A DNA stretch of 64,000 nucleotides from Candidatus Ozemobacteraceae bacterium (GTDB lineage Bacteria; Muiribacteriota; Ozemobacteria; Ozemobacterales; Ozemobacteraceae). The stretch covers positions 66,815 to 130,814 of the forward strand of contig DAOSOK010000010.1 in assembly GCA_035373905.1 (NCBI GenBank). Direction: 5' to 3'. The notes below the pieces were generated by a model. It saw nothing but the letters and a program-made list of their open reading frames with translations, had not been told where the DNA came from and did no database searches. This document shows, piece after piece, positions 1 to 8,649 of the stretch (position 1 is the first letter of the stretch; the number at the start of each line of letters is the position of its first letter). The translations under genes and the position numbers were made by a program.

Positions 1-671
1 TCTTCGTAGAACTTTCTCATCGCCTCGTCGGTGAGACTGGCGACGGTGCTGACGGGCCTGACGACGCGGCTCTGCACGGAGCGGATGATCTCTTCACGAT
101 ACCGGCGGTCGGAGTATTCCTTCTCGTCGATGCCTTCGCGCATGAGCATGCGGTCAAACTCTCCCGGGGCGATCTGACGGCGGTCCTTGTCGACGAGCGA
201 CTTCGGACTTTCGACGGGGCGGATGTTGTTCGCCTTCGCATACAGGTTCAGCAGGCTCGTGGTGATCAGCCCCTCGAGCACGCTTTCCTTGATCTGCGCG
301 CCGAACGCCTCGCGCAGCTGCTGGGGAACGTTCTGCAGCCGGCGATACTCGTTGGTGGACATCAGCGCGGTGAACAGTTGCTTCACCGTGATCGCTTCGG
401 TCAGGGAGGCGTTCGCCGTTGGGTAGGAAACATGGACGGCCGGAAGATCGGCTTTGGCTGCGAGTTCAGCCGGCAGGGCCGATTCCGAGCGCATGGCTTT
501 CGCCTCGTTCGCTTCGGCGCGTCGCCGCTTCTCGTCCATTTTGCTCTGGGCGCGGCTCGAGCCGTAGCCGATGATGAAGCACGAGAGGACGAACAGGGAA
601 ACCGTCGCCCAGATGATCTCCTTGAGATGGAGTCTCAGCCACCTCATCGACATGAACCTCGCCTTGGCCAT
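1..671 (-). CDS. SurA/PpiD-like peptidyl-prolyl isomerase, N-terminal part (3' end outside window)
   Basis: The first 223 residues of a longer protein are visible; the frame is open to the window edge. After a short basic start (MAKARFMSMRW) there is one membrane segment at about residues 18-36 (IIWATVSLFVLSCFIIGYG), then a charged linker and a helical region containing an EFDRMLMREGIDEKEY segment. That layout is typical of the SurA_N domain of periplasmic foldases anchored by one helix, such as PpiD. The catalytic parvulin or rotamase part would lie beyond base 1. ATG at 671 is preceded by GGAGCGG at a good distance; an internal ATG at 653 is less likely. It is transcribed away from murJ from its own consensus promoter. 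The family is assigned from layout and helical motifs, not from the catalytic domain. Confidence 0.6.
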   Translation of the reverse strand, partial: MAKARFMSMRWLRLHLKEIIWATVSLFVLSCFIIGYGSSRAQSKMDEKRRRAEANEAKAMRSESALPAELAAKADLPAVHVSYPTANASLTEAITVKQLFTALMSTNEYRRLQNVPQQLREAFGAQIKESVLEGLITTSLLNLYAKANNIRPVESPKSLVDKDRRQIAPGEFDRMLMREGIDEKEYSDRRYREEIIRSVQSRVVRPVSTVASLTDEAMRKFYE

Positions 672-784
672 TGCTACCGCTCCTTCAGAAAGTGAGTGAT
701 GGTGTACAGGTTGATCCTGCTCACGTTTGGGCGCGCCCGCTTCCAGCCGCGATGTATTCGGGCCGGAGGCGGACGAGACGACGG

Positions 785-813
785 ATTATAGCACCTCACC
801 TCTCGGGTGTCAA
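785..813 (-). promoter_or_regulatory. Consensus sigma-70-type promoter for the SurA-like gene
   Basis: On the minus strand a perfect TTGACA (808-813) is followed by a 17-base spacer and a perfect TATAAT (785-790), with TG one base upstream of the -10 box. The predicted start of transcription is near 778, leaving an untranslated leader of about 105 bases before the ATG at 671. Confidence 0.8.
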
Positions 814-851
814 AGACTCCGATGTCTCCGGAAAAGGCCGCGGAGTCTTTG
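811..851. promoter_or_regulatory. 11-bp inverted repeat between divergent promoters (possible operator)
   Basis: CAAAGACTCCG (811-821) is repeated as its exact reverse complement (841-851), 19 bases apart. The two arms touch the -35 boxes of the SurA-like promoter (808-813) and the murJ promoter (854-859). This placement would let one bound dimer control both genes. A transcribed hairpin is possible but less likely, because neither predicted transcript would include it. Confidence 0.4.
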
Positions 852-853
852 CG

Positions 854-882
854 TTGACAATCGCGGGTACGGCTGTTAGCCT
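854..882 (+). promoter_or_regulatory. Promoter for murJ
   Basis: TTGACA at 854-859, a 17-base spacer and TAGCCT at 877-882. Transcription would begin near 889, about 30 bases before the GTG start at 921. Confidence 0.55.
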
Positions 883-920
883 CGCAGCATGTCGAAGAAA
901 CCCTGCCGGAGAAGGCCGGC

Positions 921-2432
921 GTGAGTCTCGGAAGAGCGTTCGGTTCCCTTGCCGCGCTGACCCTGCTGTCCCGTCTGAGCGGCTTCGTCCGGGTCGCCGT
1001 TTTCGCCGCCATCTACGGCGGCGGTCGCGAGGCCGATCTGTTTCTGGCCGCGATGATTCTGCCGGAGCTGCTCTACAAGTTCATGGCGGACGGCCTGGTG
1101 TCCGCCGCGGCGATCCCCCTCTTCGTGCGTCGCCGCGACGATGCCGGCGCGGTCCGCAGATCCTTCTGGAGCCTGTTCTGGTTCGTGTCCGCCTGCGCCC
1201 TCGCGCTTTCCGGCGCGCTGGCGCTGGCCGCGCGGCCCATCTGCGGCGTCCTCGTCCCCGGGTTCCTCCATGAGACGTTCGAACGCATGGTCGCCCTCTG
1301 GCGCATCCTGACGCCCTACACTCTCCTGTCGGTCCAGGCGGCCCTGCTGACGTCGTATCTGAACGCCATCGGCCAGTTCGCCCGGCCGGCCGTCGGACCG
1401 CTCCTGGTGAATCTCGCGATCATCGTCGGCATGCTCGCCGTGCGGGGCGGCCCCGTCGAGTCGATCGGAGTCGCCGTTCTGGCGGGGGCTTTCCTCCAGT
1501 TCGCCTGGCTCTTCCTTCTCGCGTTGCGCAGCGGAGCCTCCGGCACCGGTGCGGAATCGTCCCCGACAAATATAGATAAAAATATTATATATGACTTCAT
1601 CTTCGGAACCGGCCCCGTCGCCGCCTGGGTGCTTCTGACGGCGATCGTGCCACTGTTCGAACGATCCCTGCTCTCCGCGGGAGCGGAAGGCGCGGTTGCG
1701 GCGCTGAACTACACCGACAAGCTCATCAACCTCCCGCTCGGAATCGTCTCGATAAGCCTCGCATCGGCGGTTTTCCCGTCGCTCAGCGCGGCCCCGGAAA
1801 ACGAGCGCTTCCGACTCGCCGGGAACGCCCTCTGGCTTCTCGGCGGCCTCCTCGTGCCCGTGATCCTCGTCATGACCGGCGGCGCGGAGGCCGTCACGAC
1901 GGTGGTTTACAAGAGGGGCCGATTCGACGCCGCCGCCGCGGCGTTCACGGCAAACCTGCTTCAGGCTTACGGATGGGCCCTGTTCCCCGTATCCGTGACG
2001 ATGCTCCTGAATCGTCTGTGTTTCGCGGCCGCCCGGTTCCGACTGCCGTTCATCGTCGGGCTCGCATGCACCGCGATGCAGGTCTGCCTCGATTACCTGC
2101 TCGTCGCCCACATCGGGCCCGTCGGCGTCGGGTGGGGAGCTGCGGGGGCGGCCGTCCTGCAGGTCGGGCTGCTGCTGACGGCCATGGCTCTGACGACCGA
2201 GGCGCGACGGGATGCCGCGAGGTTGCTGATTCCGATCGCCTGCTGGAGCGCCATCGGTCTCGTCGGAGCCGCTCCGGCCGCGCATCTCTGCGCGAAAATC
2301 TGCGGCGCCCTTCCGGAGGGAGGGACGTGGGGGTTCCTTCGGCTTGTGACGCTCTGGGGCGCGTTTCAGGCCTTCGCCGCCGTGACGGTCCTGCTTGCGC
2401 GAGGGAGAGGAGGTGCGGCCGTCAGGGCGTGA
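921..2432 (+). CDS. murJ: Lipid II flippase MurJ (MviN family)
   Basis: A 503-residue polytopic membrane protein that moves lipid-linked peptidoglycan precursor (lipid II) across the inner membrane. The amino terminus (SLGRAFGSLAALTLLSRLSG, then FVRVAVFAAIYG) is the classic MurJ opening, with the conserved LSRxxGFVRE-like element and a GREADLFLAAMILPELLYK loop. The rest is regularly spaced hydrophobic helices ending in a basic tail (ARGRGGAAVRA). Length fits the family at about 500-530. Translation starts at GTG 921, behind a GAGAAGG-like ribosome site. Its last 11 bases overlap the end of the convergent secreted-protein gene. A 535-codon open frame on the opposite strand is a GC-rich shadow. 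Bases 1567-1592 are a short AT-rich island inside the gene. Confidence 0.93.
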   Translation: MSLGRAFGSLAALTLLSRLSGFVRVAVFAAIYGGGREADLFLAAMILPELLYKFMADGLVSAAAIPLFVRRRDDAGAVRRSFWSLFWFVSACALALSGALALAARPICGVLVPGFLHETFERMVALWRILTPYTLLSVQAALLTSYLNAIGQFARPAVGPLLVNLAIIVGMLAVRGGPVESIGVAVLAGAFLQFAWLFLLALRSGASGTGAESSPTNIDKNIIYDFIFGTGPVAAWVLLTAIVPLFERSLLSAGAEGAVAALNYTDKLINLPLGIVSISLASAVFPSLSAAPENERFRLAGNALWLLGGLLVPVILVMTGGAEAVTTVVYKRGRFDAAAAAFTANLLQAYGWALFPVSVTMLLNRLCFAAARFRLPFIVGLACTAMQVCLDYLLVAHIGPVGVGWGAAGAAVLQVGLLLTAMALTTEARRDAARLLIPIACWSAIGLVGAAPAAHLCAKICGALPEGGTWGFLRLVTLWGAFQAFAAVTVLLARGRGGAAVRA

Positions 2433-3243
2433 CGGGGGCTGACGCCGCTTCCGATCGGGCCTGCCTGAACTGTTCGGCATCAACCGACGGCAGGAAAATC
2501 GCCGCCGCGAAGCCGTCGGTGCCTTCGAAGGTGAATGTCGTGTTCCGGCTGTCCCGCCGGCTTTGCCAGTGCGCGGGATCCGGCAGGATCGCGTCGAAAT
2601 CGGACGGGGCGACGATGCTGATCTTCACGTTCCGGAAATCGACCGGGAAGATGCCCCACTTTGAGATCAGCGGACCGACCATGAACCGCTTGCCGAACTT
2701 CTCGTTGTCGAAAAGGGAGCGGAGGTCGTCGAGGGCGAACCCGCGTTTTTTGGGGGCCGCGTCCTGGAGCGCCGACTGCTGTTCCCGCTGTTCCCGGTTT
2801 GCCGCTTCGAGACTGTACTGGATGCCGTGCCGGGCTTTGAGCAGGAGAGAGATTTCCTGGCCCGGGGCGAGAGAAAACGGCAGACGCGGATTCGCACGGT
2901 CATACCGGACGGGTCGGCCGTTCACTTCGAGCTGGGCGGCCGCATCGCCTGTCAGGTAAAGGATGCGGATCTTGAGAGAACTCTCGACCTGTTTGTCGCT
3001 GACGTTTTTGAGGGTTATTCGGACGGTGCTCTCGGCCGTTTCATCGAGGAGGCGGCTTTTCGCTTCGCATTCGACCACCTGGAACGCGTCCGAATGACCC
3101 CGTTCGAGAACGAACTCGGGAAGCCTCGGAAGCAGGTTGCGGCTCGCGGCCGTCAGCGGAAGCACCCCGGCGACGACCAGAAAAAGCGCGAGAAGGCTCG
3201 CGAGATAAGGCGTCCTGGGGAATGATATGCCGTACGGTATCAC
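2422..3243 (-). CDS. Exported protein of unknown function
   Basis: 273 residues beginning at GTG 3243. The amino terminus has a hydrophobic export or anchor segment at about 10-33 (LASLLALFLVVAGVLPLTAA). The rest is soluble and predicted beta-rich, with a central glutamine-rich patch (NREQREQQSALQ) near residue 148. Around residues 65-115 there is a beta-sandwich-like stretch (STVRITLKNVSDKQVESSLK) that could bind a partner protein or polymer. I do not recognise a family. A strong promoter at 3303-3331 drives it alone, and its 3' end overlaps murJ by 11 bases, so it is not in an operon with murJ. No catalytic motif is visible. Confidence 0.75.
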   Translation of the reverse strand: MIPYGISFPRTPYLASLLALFLVVAGVLPLTAASRNLLPRLPEFVLERGHSDAFQVVECEAKSRLLDETAESTVRITLKNVSDKQVESSLKIRILYLTGDAAAQLEVNGRPVRYDRANPRLPFSLAPGQEISLLLKARHGIQYSLEAANREQREQQSALQDAAPKKRGFALDDLRSLFDNEKFGKRFMVGPLISKWGIFPVDFRNVKISIVAPSDFDAILPDPAHWQSRRDSRNTTFTFEGTDGFAAAIFLPSVDAEQFRQARSEAASAPVTP

Positions 3244-3302
3244 GATTGTCGAGGCTCCAGGCGTTCGTTAGATGTCTGTCCCGGCGATTCCGGAATATTC
3301 GT

Positions 3303-3331
3303 AGTATAGCCAAACGGTGGAAAACTGTCAA
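3303..3331 (-). promoter_or_regulatory. Promoter of the exported-protein gene at 2422-3243
   Basis: On the minus strand, TTGACA (3326-3331), exactly 17 bases, then TATACT (3303-3308). The predicted transcript starts near 3296 and has a leader of about 53 bases before the GTG at 3243. Confidence 0.75.
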
Positions 3332-3451
3332 AAATCGGCTCGCGCGAGGGCTGGAAAATTCCACCGGGGTCTGGACGTACGGCGTCGCTGCATGTAACAT
3401 CGTCGAACCGCCGCCGTCCTCCGGCGACCGTTCGAAAGGGGAATCGCATCC

Positions 3452-4363
3452 ATGCCTACATCCGCTTCCGCGCAGGAAGTCCTCAAGCCGGCCGTCGCGG
3501 CCGGCGTTTTCGCCGATCTGCACGTACACAGCACCGCTTCGGACGGCGTGTTTTCCCCGACGGAGATCGTGCGACAGGCAGCCGAGATCGGCCTGGGTGC
3601 GATCGCCCTCACCGACCACGACACGCTCGCGGGAGTTCCCGAGGCCCGCTTCGCAGCGGTCGATGCAGGAATCGAGCTGGTTGCCGGCATCGAACTCTCG
3701 TGCGGCTGGCCGGGAAAAGACGTTTCCCTGCACGTGGTCGGCCTGTTCCTCGACGAGACGTCAGAATCGCTGGTCCGTCTCCTGGACGACCAGAAAACAC
3801 ATCGGTTTCACCGGGCCATGGAAATCATCGACCGGCTACAGCGGCTTGGATTTCCGATGGAGCCCCTCCGTGAGCGGTTCGCGGCCTCGACCGAGAAGGT
3901 CCTCGGCAGGCCCCATGTCGCGCGATATCTCGTCGAGATCGGGGCGATCCCCGATTTCCAACAGGCGTTCGAGCAGTATCTCCGGCGCGGCCGGCCGGCA
4001 TACGTCCAGAAAAAGCACGTTCTTCCGGAAGAAGGGATCGAGGCGATTCACAGTGCCGGCGGAATCGCGTTCATCGCCCATCCCGGCCTGATCTCCGACT
4101 GGCCCGCCGTCTGGGAACTGATAAAGGATCATCGCTGGGATGGCGTGGAGGCCCATTATTCCGAACACACGCCTGAGCAGTTCGACTTTTTCCGGCGCCT
4201 GGCGGCGGAATACGGATGGCTGATGAGCGGCGGCAGCGATTACCACGGCGACTACGGGAAGCACGCCAGCCGTTTCGGCCTCTTCGGCCTCGACCGGTCC
4301 GGTTTCGCACGGCTTTCGGCCGGAGCCGCCGAACGGCGGCTGAAAGAAGAGAAGGCGGCATGA
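3452..4363 (+). CDS. PHP-domain phosphoesterase (RNase AM/YciV-like)
   Basis: A 303-residue metal-dependent phosphoesterase of the PHP superfamily. The signature blocks are in order: FADLHVHSTASDGVFSP (metal-binding HxH and D, near residue 24), IALTDHDTLAGV (near 50), IAFIAHPGL (near 205) and MSGGSDYHGDYGK (near 255). This arrangement matches the branch that removes phosphate from nucleoside 3',5'-bisphosphates and trims 5' ends of RNA; the exact substrate is inferred from family resemblance. ATG 3452 follows AAAGGGG. The stop overlaps the ATG of the downstream glycosyltransferase (ATGA at 4360-4363), so the two are translationally coupled, although no functional link is obvious. Confidence 0.85.
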   Translation: MPTSASAQEVLKPAVAAGVFADLHVHSTASDGVFSPTEIVRQAAEIGLGAIALTDHDTLAGVPEARFAAVDAGIELVAGIELSCGWPGKDVSLHVVGLFLDETSESLVRLLDDQKTHRFHRAMEIIDRLQRLGFPMEPLRERFAASTEKVLGRPHVARYLVEIGAIPDFQQAFEQYLRRGRPAYVQKKHVLPEEGIEAIHSAGGIAFIAHPGLISDWPAVWELIKDHRWDGVEAHYSEHTPEQFDFFRRLAAEYGWLMSGGSDYHGDYGKHASRFGLFGLDRSGFARLSAGAAERRLKEEKAA

Positions 4364-5595
4364 AACGGATTTTTTCGACACACCCCCGGAAGCAAGAGGG
4401 CAAGAACACGCCCCAAGAGAGCCCGGCCGTCACCGCCCGGCCTCTCCGCAAAGGCCGCCCGGTTTCGGACCCGCGTTCGGAGCCGGCGGGAAAGCGCGAG
4501 CGGATCTGCTTCGAATGCGACGTTTCCTCTCTCACCGCGTCGGGCCGATACGGGCGGGAACTCCTGCTGGCATCGCGGGGAATCGAGCTTCCTCTCTCTC
4601 TTCAGATCCGCAAATCCTACGATCACGACGACGCCTTCGTCCTGCCGAACTTTCTCGAAACCCTCGCGCAGCGTCCCCCCATCGGAAGCACCAGGATGGT
4701 CTGCCTGCCCGCCTTTGCCCTTCCCGAACGCGTCGAAAACGGGCGCTACTGGGCGCTTACCGCATTCAATCCCGAGCGACTGAGCGACGCCGAGCGGCGG
4801 GCCCTCCGCCGGCCGGAACGCCTGTTCGTGCCGACGGAGGCCCATGCGGCCCGGCTTGTGAAAGAAAAAATATCTAAAAGTATAATAACCGTCCTCGAGC
4901 CCGCGGTGAATCCGGGGATATTCACACCGAACGCGGTCTGGCCGGCCGAACGGCTGGACAAGGGAAAGGCGTTTACGTTCATCGCGGTGATTTCCCCCCT
5001 GCGCCGGCACGGCATCGATCTCCTTCTCCGCGCCTGGGTCGAGGAGTTCCGGGCCGGCGAACCGGTCCGGCTGGTGCTGAAACTTTCCCATCTTCCGCGG
5101 CTCAAAAAACGCCTTCCGTACGAAATTTCCGACCTGGCGATGCGCCTAGGGGCGTTGAACCGCCTGTTCGCGCCAGTTTCCGTGCTCGAAGGCTTCTGGG
5201 CGGAAGACGACCTTGCCGGCCTGGTCGCCGGATCGAATGTTCTCGTCTGTCCCGACCGCCTGCCGTTCACGGGCTTCAGGATCCGAGAGGCGGTCGCCTG
5301 CGGCGTTCCGGTTATCGCTCCGGAATCTGTGCGCTCCGTCGTGCCGCTCGATGAGAAAACGGGATATCTCGTCGAAACGCACGAGGTCGAACAGCCGGCC
5401 GAATCGCTGTTTCCAGGGTCTCCCGCCTGCCGCGTCGCCGAACCGGACGTCGCCGCTCTCCGACGCCGCATGCGCGAAGCCTTCGGTTCAGCCGCGGAAG
5501 CTCGGCGGCGCGGGGAAGAAGCCGCGCGGCGTTCGGCGAAACAGACCGACTGGGAAAACCGCGCGAGACTCCTTCTGCGTCAGGCGGAACGCTGA
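4360..5595 (+). CDS. Glycosyltransferase family 4 (group 1)-like protein
   Basis: 411 residues with the two-Rossmann architecture of GT-B glycosyltransferases. The carboxy half carries the usual segments: TFIAVISPLRRHGIDLLLRA (start of the nucleotide-sugar domain, near residue 208), VRLVLKL, and the donor-binding GFRIREAVACGVPVIAPES (near 306), where the family's usual E-x7-E is partly degenerate. The first 45 residues are basic and low-complexity, probably a disordered tail. ATG 4360 overlaps the PHP stop codon; an in-frame start at 4216 lies wholly inside the PHP gene and was not used. Acceptor and donor are unknown; a role in envelope glycan synthesis is a guess. The last 16 bases overlap the convergent sensor-kinase gene. 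Confidence 0.75.
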   Translation: MKRIFSTHPRKQEGKNTPQESPAVTARPLRKGRPVSDPRSEPAGKRERICFECDVSSLTASGRYGRELLLASRGIELPLSLQIRKSYDHDDAFVLPNFLETLAQRPPIGSTRMVCLPAFALPERVENGRYWALTAFNPERLSDAERRALRRPERLFVPTEAHAARLVKEKISKSIITVLEPAVNPGIFTPNAVWPAERLDKGKAFTFIAVISPLRRHGIDLLLRAWVEEFRAGEPVRLVLKLSHLPRLKKRLPYEISDLAMRLGALNRLFAPVSVLEGFWAEDDLAGLVAGSNVLVCPDRLPFTGFRIREAVACGVPVIAPESVRSVVPLDEKTGYLVETHEVEQPAESLFPGSPACRVAEPDVAALRRRMREAFGSAAEARRRGEEAARRSAKQTDWENRARLLLRQAER

Positions 5596-7064
5596 TACAG
5601 CGGCAGGGTGATGACGAACGTCGTTCCCTTGCCAACCGTGCTCTGAACGGTCAGGGTGCCCTTGAACAGCTGAATGATGCGGTAAGAGACCGCGAGACCG
5701 AGGCCGGTTCCCTTCCAGTCGCGCTTCGTCGTGAAGAACGGGTCGAAGACCCTGCCCAGTTGCGCCGCGGGAATGCCGCATCCGGTGTCGTTGACCTGGA
5801 TGCGCGCCGAAGCGCCCTGTCGCTCCAGCGCGATACCGATCCGGCCCGGGCCGGTGATCGCCTGGACGGCGTTCAGCAGCAGGTTGACCAGAACCTGCTG
5901 GAACTGGTGGGGGTCGCCGAAGATGTACATCTTTTCCTGCGGGGGGTCCCAGGCGAAATCGATCCGCCGCTCCGTGTCCTGGTACCGGACGAGCTTGACG
6001 GTCTCGTCGATCGTATCCTGCAGCTGAAACACTTCCGGAGTGACGTCCCGGCCGTGGGCGAAAATGTGGAGATCCTTGACGATCTTCGCGATACGACCGA
6101 TGCTCGACAGAATGAGGTCGCACAGCTCTTCGTGCCTGCGGCCGCCCTGGTCGGTCTTGCGCAGTAATTGAATAGCGTTTGATATACCTGTCAGGGGGTT
6201 GTTCACCTCGTGGGCGATGCCGGCGGTCAGAATGCCGAGCGAGTTGATCTTTTCGGCCTGAATCAGCGCTTCCTCCATCGAACGGCGCTGCGTCACGTCA
6301 CGGATGACCACCTGAAGCATCGCGACCGCGCCTGCGGCGTTCTTGATCGGCGAACAGCGCATCTCGAGATGCAGCGTGCCCTGATTGGACGACGCCAACT
6401 GGACGGTTCGGTCTACCGACGAAGCGGTCGTTGCCGCCTGCTCGGCGATCGCGGCGACCTCGCGGAACAGGTCGGAAACCGGGTAGAGGGCCGTCAATTC
6501 GCGTCCGGTAAACGCTTCCGTCGTTTTGCCCCTGAGGAGTTCCACGAAGCGGGAGTTGTGAAATAGCAGTTCCAGTCGGTTCGACAGGAGCAGAAGGGCG
6601 TCGGGAGACTGCTCAACGAGGCTCCGATAGCGTGCTTCCGAGAGTTCGAGGTCGTTCTTGAGTTTGCGCATGCGCAGGTGGGCCTTGATGCGCGCCAGAA
6701 GTTCGCCGATCACGAACGGCTTGGTGATGTAATCGTCGCCGCCGGCCTCGAAGCCCGTGATCTTCTCGGTGAGCGAGTCCTTGGCCGTAAGCAGGAGAAT
6801 GGGCAGCGAGCGGGTCGCCGGCTCGGCGCGCAGCTTGCGGCACAGTTCGATGCCGTTCATCTGCGGCATCATCAGGTCGAGCAACATCAGGTCGGGCTGG
6901 AAGCTCGAAACGGCTTCGAGGCCTTCGAGCCCGTCGAACGCCTGGTGCACTTGGTAGCCTTCATCGGTCAGCGTCTGCACCAGCAGATCGTTCGCATCCC
7001 GGTCGTCTTCGACGACGAGAATGCGCGAGGGGGGGCGCTCCTGGCTGGCGGCTTGAATCTTCAT
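5580..7064 (-). CDS. Hybrid receiver-PAS-histidine kinase
   Basis: 494 residues with the order reversed from a standard hybrid kinase: receiver first, kinase last. Receiver at about 14-130 with acidic pair E19/D20, phosphoacceptor D63 (LMLLDLMMP) and K115; PAS domain at about 143-258; dimerisation domain with phosphorylated H285 in GIAHEVNNPL; HATPase at about 370-490 with the N box (VLVNLLLNAVQA), DTGCGIP, FTTKRDWKGTGLGL. No membrane segment, so it is cytoplasmic. ATG 7064 was chosen because upstream in-frame starts lie in the preceding gene; no strong ribosome site is visible. It follows the rRNA methyltransferase gene by 22 bases. Proteins with this order usually relay or integrate signals from another kinase; the partner is not in the window. 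Confidence 0.9.
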   Translation of the reverse strand: MKIQAASQERPPSRILVVEDDRDANDLLVQTLTDEGYQVHQAFDGLEGLEAVSSFQPDLMLLDLMMPQMNGIELCRKLRAEPATRSLPILLLTAKDSLTEKITGFEAGGDDYITKPFVIGELLARIKAHLRMRKLKNDLELSEARYRSLVEQSPDALLLLSNRLELLFHNSRFVELLRGKTTEAFTGRELTALYPVSDLFREVAAIAEQAATTASSVDRTVQLASSNQGTLHLEMRCSPIKNAAGAVAMLQVVIRDVTQRRSMEEALIQAEKINSLGILTAGIAHEVNNPLTGISNAIQLLRKTDQGGRRHEELCDLILSSIGRIAKIVKDLHIFAHGRDVTPEVFQLQDTIDETVKLVRYQDTERRIDFAWDPPQEKMYIFGDPHQFQQVLVNLLLNAVQAITGPGRIGIALERQGASARIQVNDTGCGIPAAQLGRVFDPFFTTKRDWKGTGLGLAVSYRIIQLFKGTLTVQSTVGKGTTFVITLPLYQRSA

Positions 7065-7086
7065 CGCTGCGAAGGCGGCCGGCGGA

Positions 7087-8364
7087 TCAGCGCGAGAACA
7101 CTCCCAGGATCTCGAGGTGGAACGTGCCCGGGAAGAGGTCGAACGCATACACCTGCTCGAGTTGGTAACCCATCTGCATGATCGCCTGCGCGTCGCGCTT
7201 GAACGTCATTGGGTTGCAGGACAGATACGTCATCGTGCGCGGCTTGACGCCCATGAGACCGCGCATCACCCGCTGGGAAAGGCCCGTGCGGGGCGGATTC
7301 AGATGGATGGCGGCGAGGCTCCCCTTCGTGAGGGGGGAGCCAAATATAGATTCTACTTTTTTACAATAGAAGCGCGACCGCGAGGGGTTGCGGACTTTCT
7401 GGTTCTTCAAGGCGTCCTGATACGAATCTTCGTTGCACTCGACGCCGATCACCTCGTCGAACCGGCTTTCGAGAAGCACGGTCTGAATGCCGACGCCGCA
7501 GTACAGGTCCAGGAACTTGCCGCGCTGTTGGGTGGCTTCGTAGATTGAGATCAGCGTGTAAAAGATCGCCTCCGCGCCTTCGAGATTGTTCTGGAAGAAG
7601 GATCGCGGGGACACGGTCCAGTTGCGCTTCATGAAGGTGAACGGCTGCTGCTCGCGCATGAGAGTGAGATAGACCGCGTCGGGGGCGGCGACTTCGAGTC
7701 GGCCCAGTTTCTGGTGCGTGTCGTGATAGCCGCGCCAGGCGTTCAGCGTCGCCTCGTCAGGCGCGGCCCTGAGCGTGACCATCATCTGCTGCTGCGGCCC
7801 GAGCGTTCGAACCATAATTTCTACGATATTTGCGGCCATGCCCCGGTTCTCGGGCTGGTTCAAAAACGCGCAGAGGGCTTCGTAGGCTTCCATGTTCTCG
7901 GCGCACTGGACCTGGCAACCCCGGATGGCGACGACGTCGTGGGTGTGATACGCGTAGTTCCCGAGCGTGACCGTGCCGTCTTCGGCGACGGCGACCTTGA
8001 GCTCCATCTTGTTCCGGTAGCGGGTCGCCGGAAGCGGCTCGATCGGGTAGACGGTTCCCGGGTTCAGCGGCTTGACGAGCCAGCGGAGCATGGCTTCCTT
8101 CTCGCGGCGCTGATGTTCCGGTTTCAGGTGCAGCCAATGGCATCCCCCGCAGGCCGGAAAATTCGGGCAGGGAGACTCGCGCCGGGCATCGGACGGCGTG
8201 AGGATCTTCGAGACGCGGCCCCGCAGGTAATCCGATTTCGTCTCGGTGACCTCGATCTCGGCGGTGTCGCCGGGCGCCGCGTAGGGAACGAACAGAACCT
8301 TGCCGTCCAGGCGGGTGAGGGCGTCGATGCCGTAGGTCATTTTTTCGATAGCCAGCGTATGCAT
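7087..8364 (-). CDS. 23S rRNA (uracil-5-)-methyltransferase, RlmD/RlmCD (TrmA) family
   Basis: 425 residues of a SAM-dependent enzyme that methylates C5 of a uridine in rRNA. It opens with a TRAM-like RNA-binding domain (about 1-55), followed by iron-sulfur ligands C66, C72 and C75 (SPCPNFPACGGCHW). The methyltransferase half has FLDLYCGVGIQTVLLESRF (SAM motif I), an HLNPPRTGL motif IV and the nucleophile in TYLSCNPMTFKRD, with EIL as the closing glutamate region. Length is usual for the RlmD branch. ATG 8364 sits close to the divergent rpsO leader. The gene is first of a two-gene unit with the receiver-kinase. RlmD and RlmCD cannot be told apart by motif alone. Confidence 0.88.
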   Translation of the reverse strand: MHTLAIEKMTYGIDALTRLDGKVLFVPYAAPGDTAEIEVTETKSDYLRGRVSKILTPSDARRESPCPNFPACGGCHWLHLKPEHQRREKEAMLRWLVKPLNPGTVYPIEPLPATRYRNKMELKVAVAEDGTVTLGNYAYHTHDVVAIRGCQVQCAENMEAYEALCAFLNQPENRGMAANIVEIMVRTLGPQQQMMVTLRAAPDEATLNAWRGYHDTHQKLGRLEVAAPDAVYLTLMREQQPFTFMKRNWTVSPRSFFQNNLEGAEAIFYTLISIYEATQQRGKFLDLYCGVGIQTVLLESRFDEVIGVECNEDSYQDALKNQKVRNPSRSRFYCKKVESIFGSPLTKGSLAAIHLNPPRTGLSQRVMRGLMGVKPRTMTYLSCNPMTFKRDAQAIMQMGYQLEQVYAFDLFPGTFHLEILGVFSR

Positions 8365-8561
8365 GTCGATGCGTCGTCCTTACGTTTCAGTTGCTGCCGC
8401 CGGCTGTAAAAGAGCCGGGCATGTCCGCTTGCCGCGGGTCGCGCCGGGCGGCCGGGAAACGGGGATACCCGGCAGAAGGCACAAGGTCGGTAACGCCGCG
8501 CGCGTGACGGCATTATTGCCGTCTCCGGTGCCGTTTGTCAATAACTGCATTTTTCCCGGAG

Positions 8562-8573
8562 TTGTGGTATACT
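8562..8573 (+). promoter_or_regulatory. Extended -10 promoter of rpsO-pnp
   Basis: TTGTGGTATACT: a TG one base before the -10 hexamer TATACT (8568-8573). No good -35 box is present at 17 bases, as expected for an extended -10 promoter. The same TTGTGGTAT core recurs before obgE and the DUF2442 gene. Transcription should start near 8580, giving a leader of about 70 bases. Confidence 0.6.
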
Positions 8574-8587
8574 CGTCTGACCGTCTT

Positions 8588-8606
8588 CCTAGGGTCGTAC
8601 CCTGGC
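8588..8606 (+). promoter_or_regulatory. Leader hairpin upstream of rpsO
   Basis: AGGGT (8591-8595), loop CGT and ACCCT (8599-8603), extended by two further pairs, form a compact stem in the 5' leader. Ribosomal protein S15 often represses its own translation by binding leader RNA; this hairpin is a candidate element by position only. Confidence 0.3.
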
Positions 8607-8649
8607 GTCGATACTTGGGTTGACGAGATGATAAAGGAGCGACACAGCA

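Noticed and set aside
876..2483. 535-codon open frame opposite murJ
   Set aside because: Low-complexity Arg/Gly/Glu-rich translation with no conserved features, explained by high GC in the antisense frame of a certain gene.
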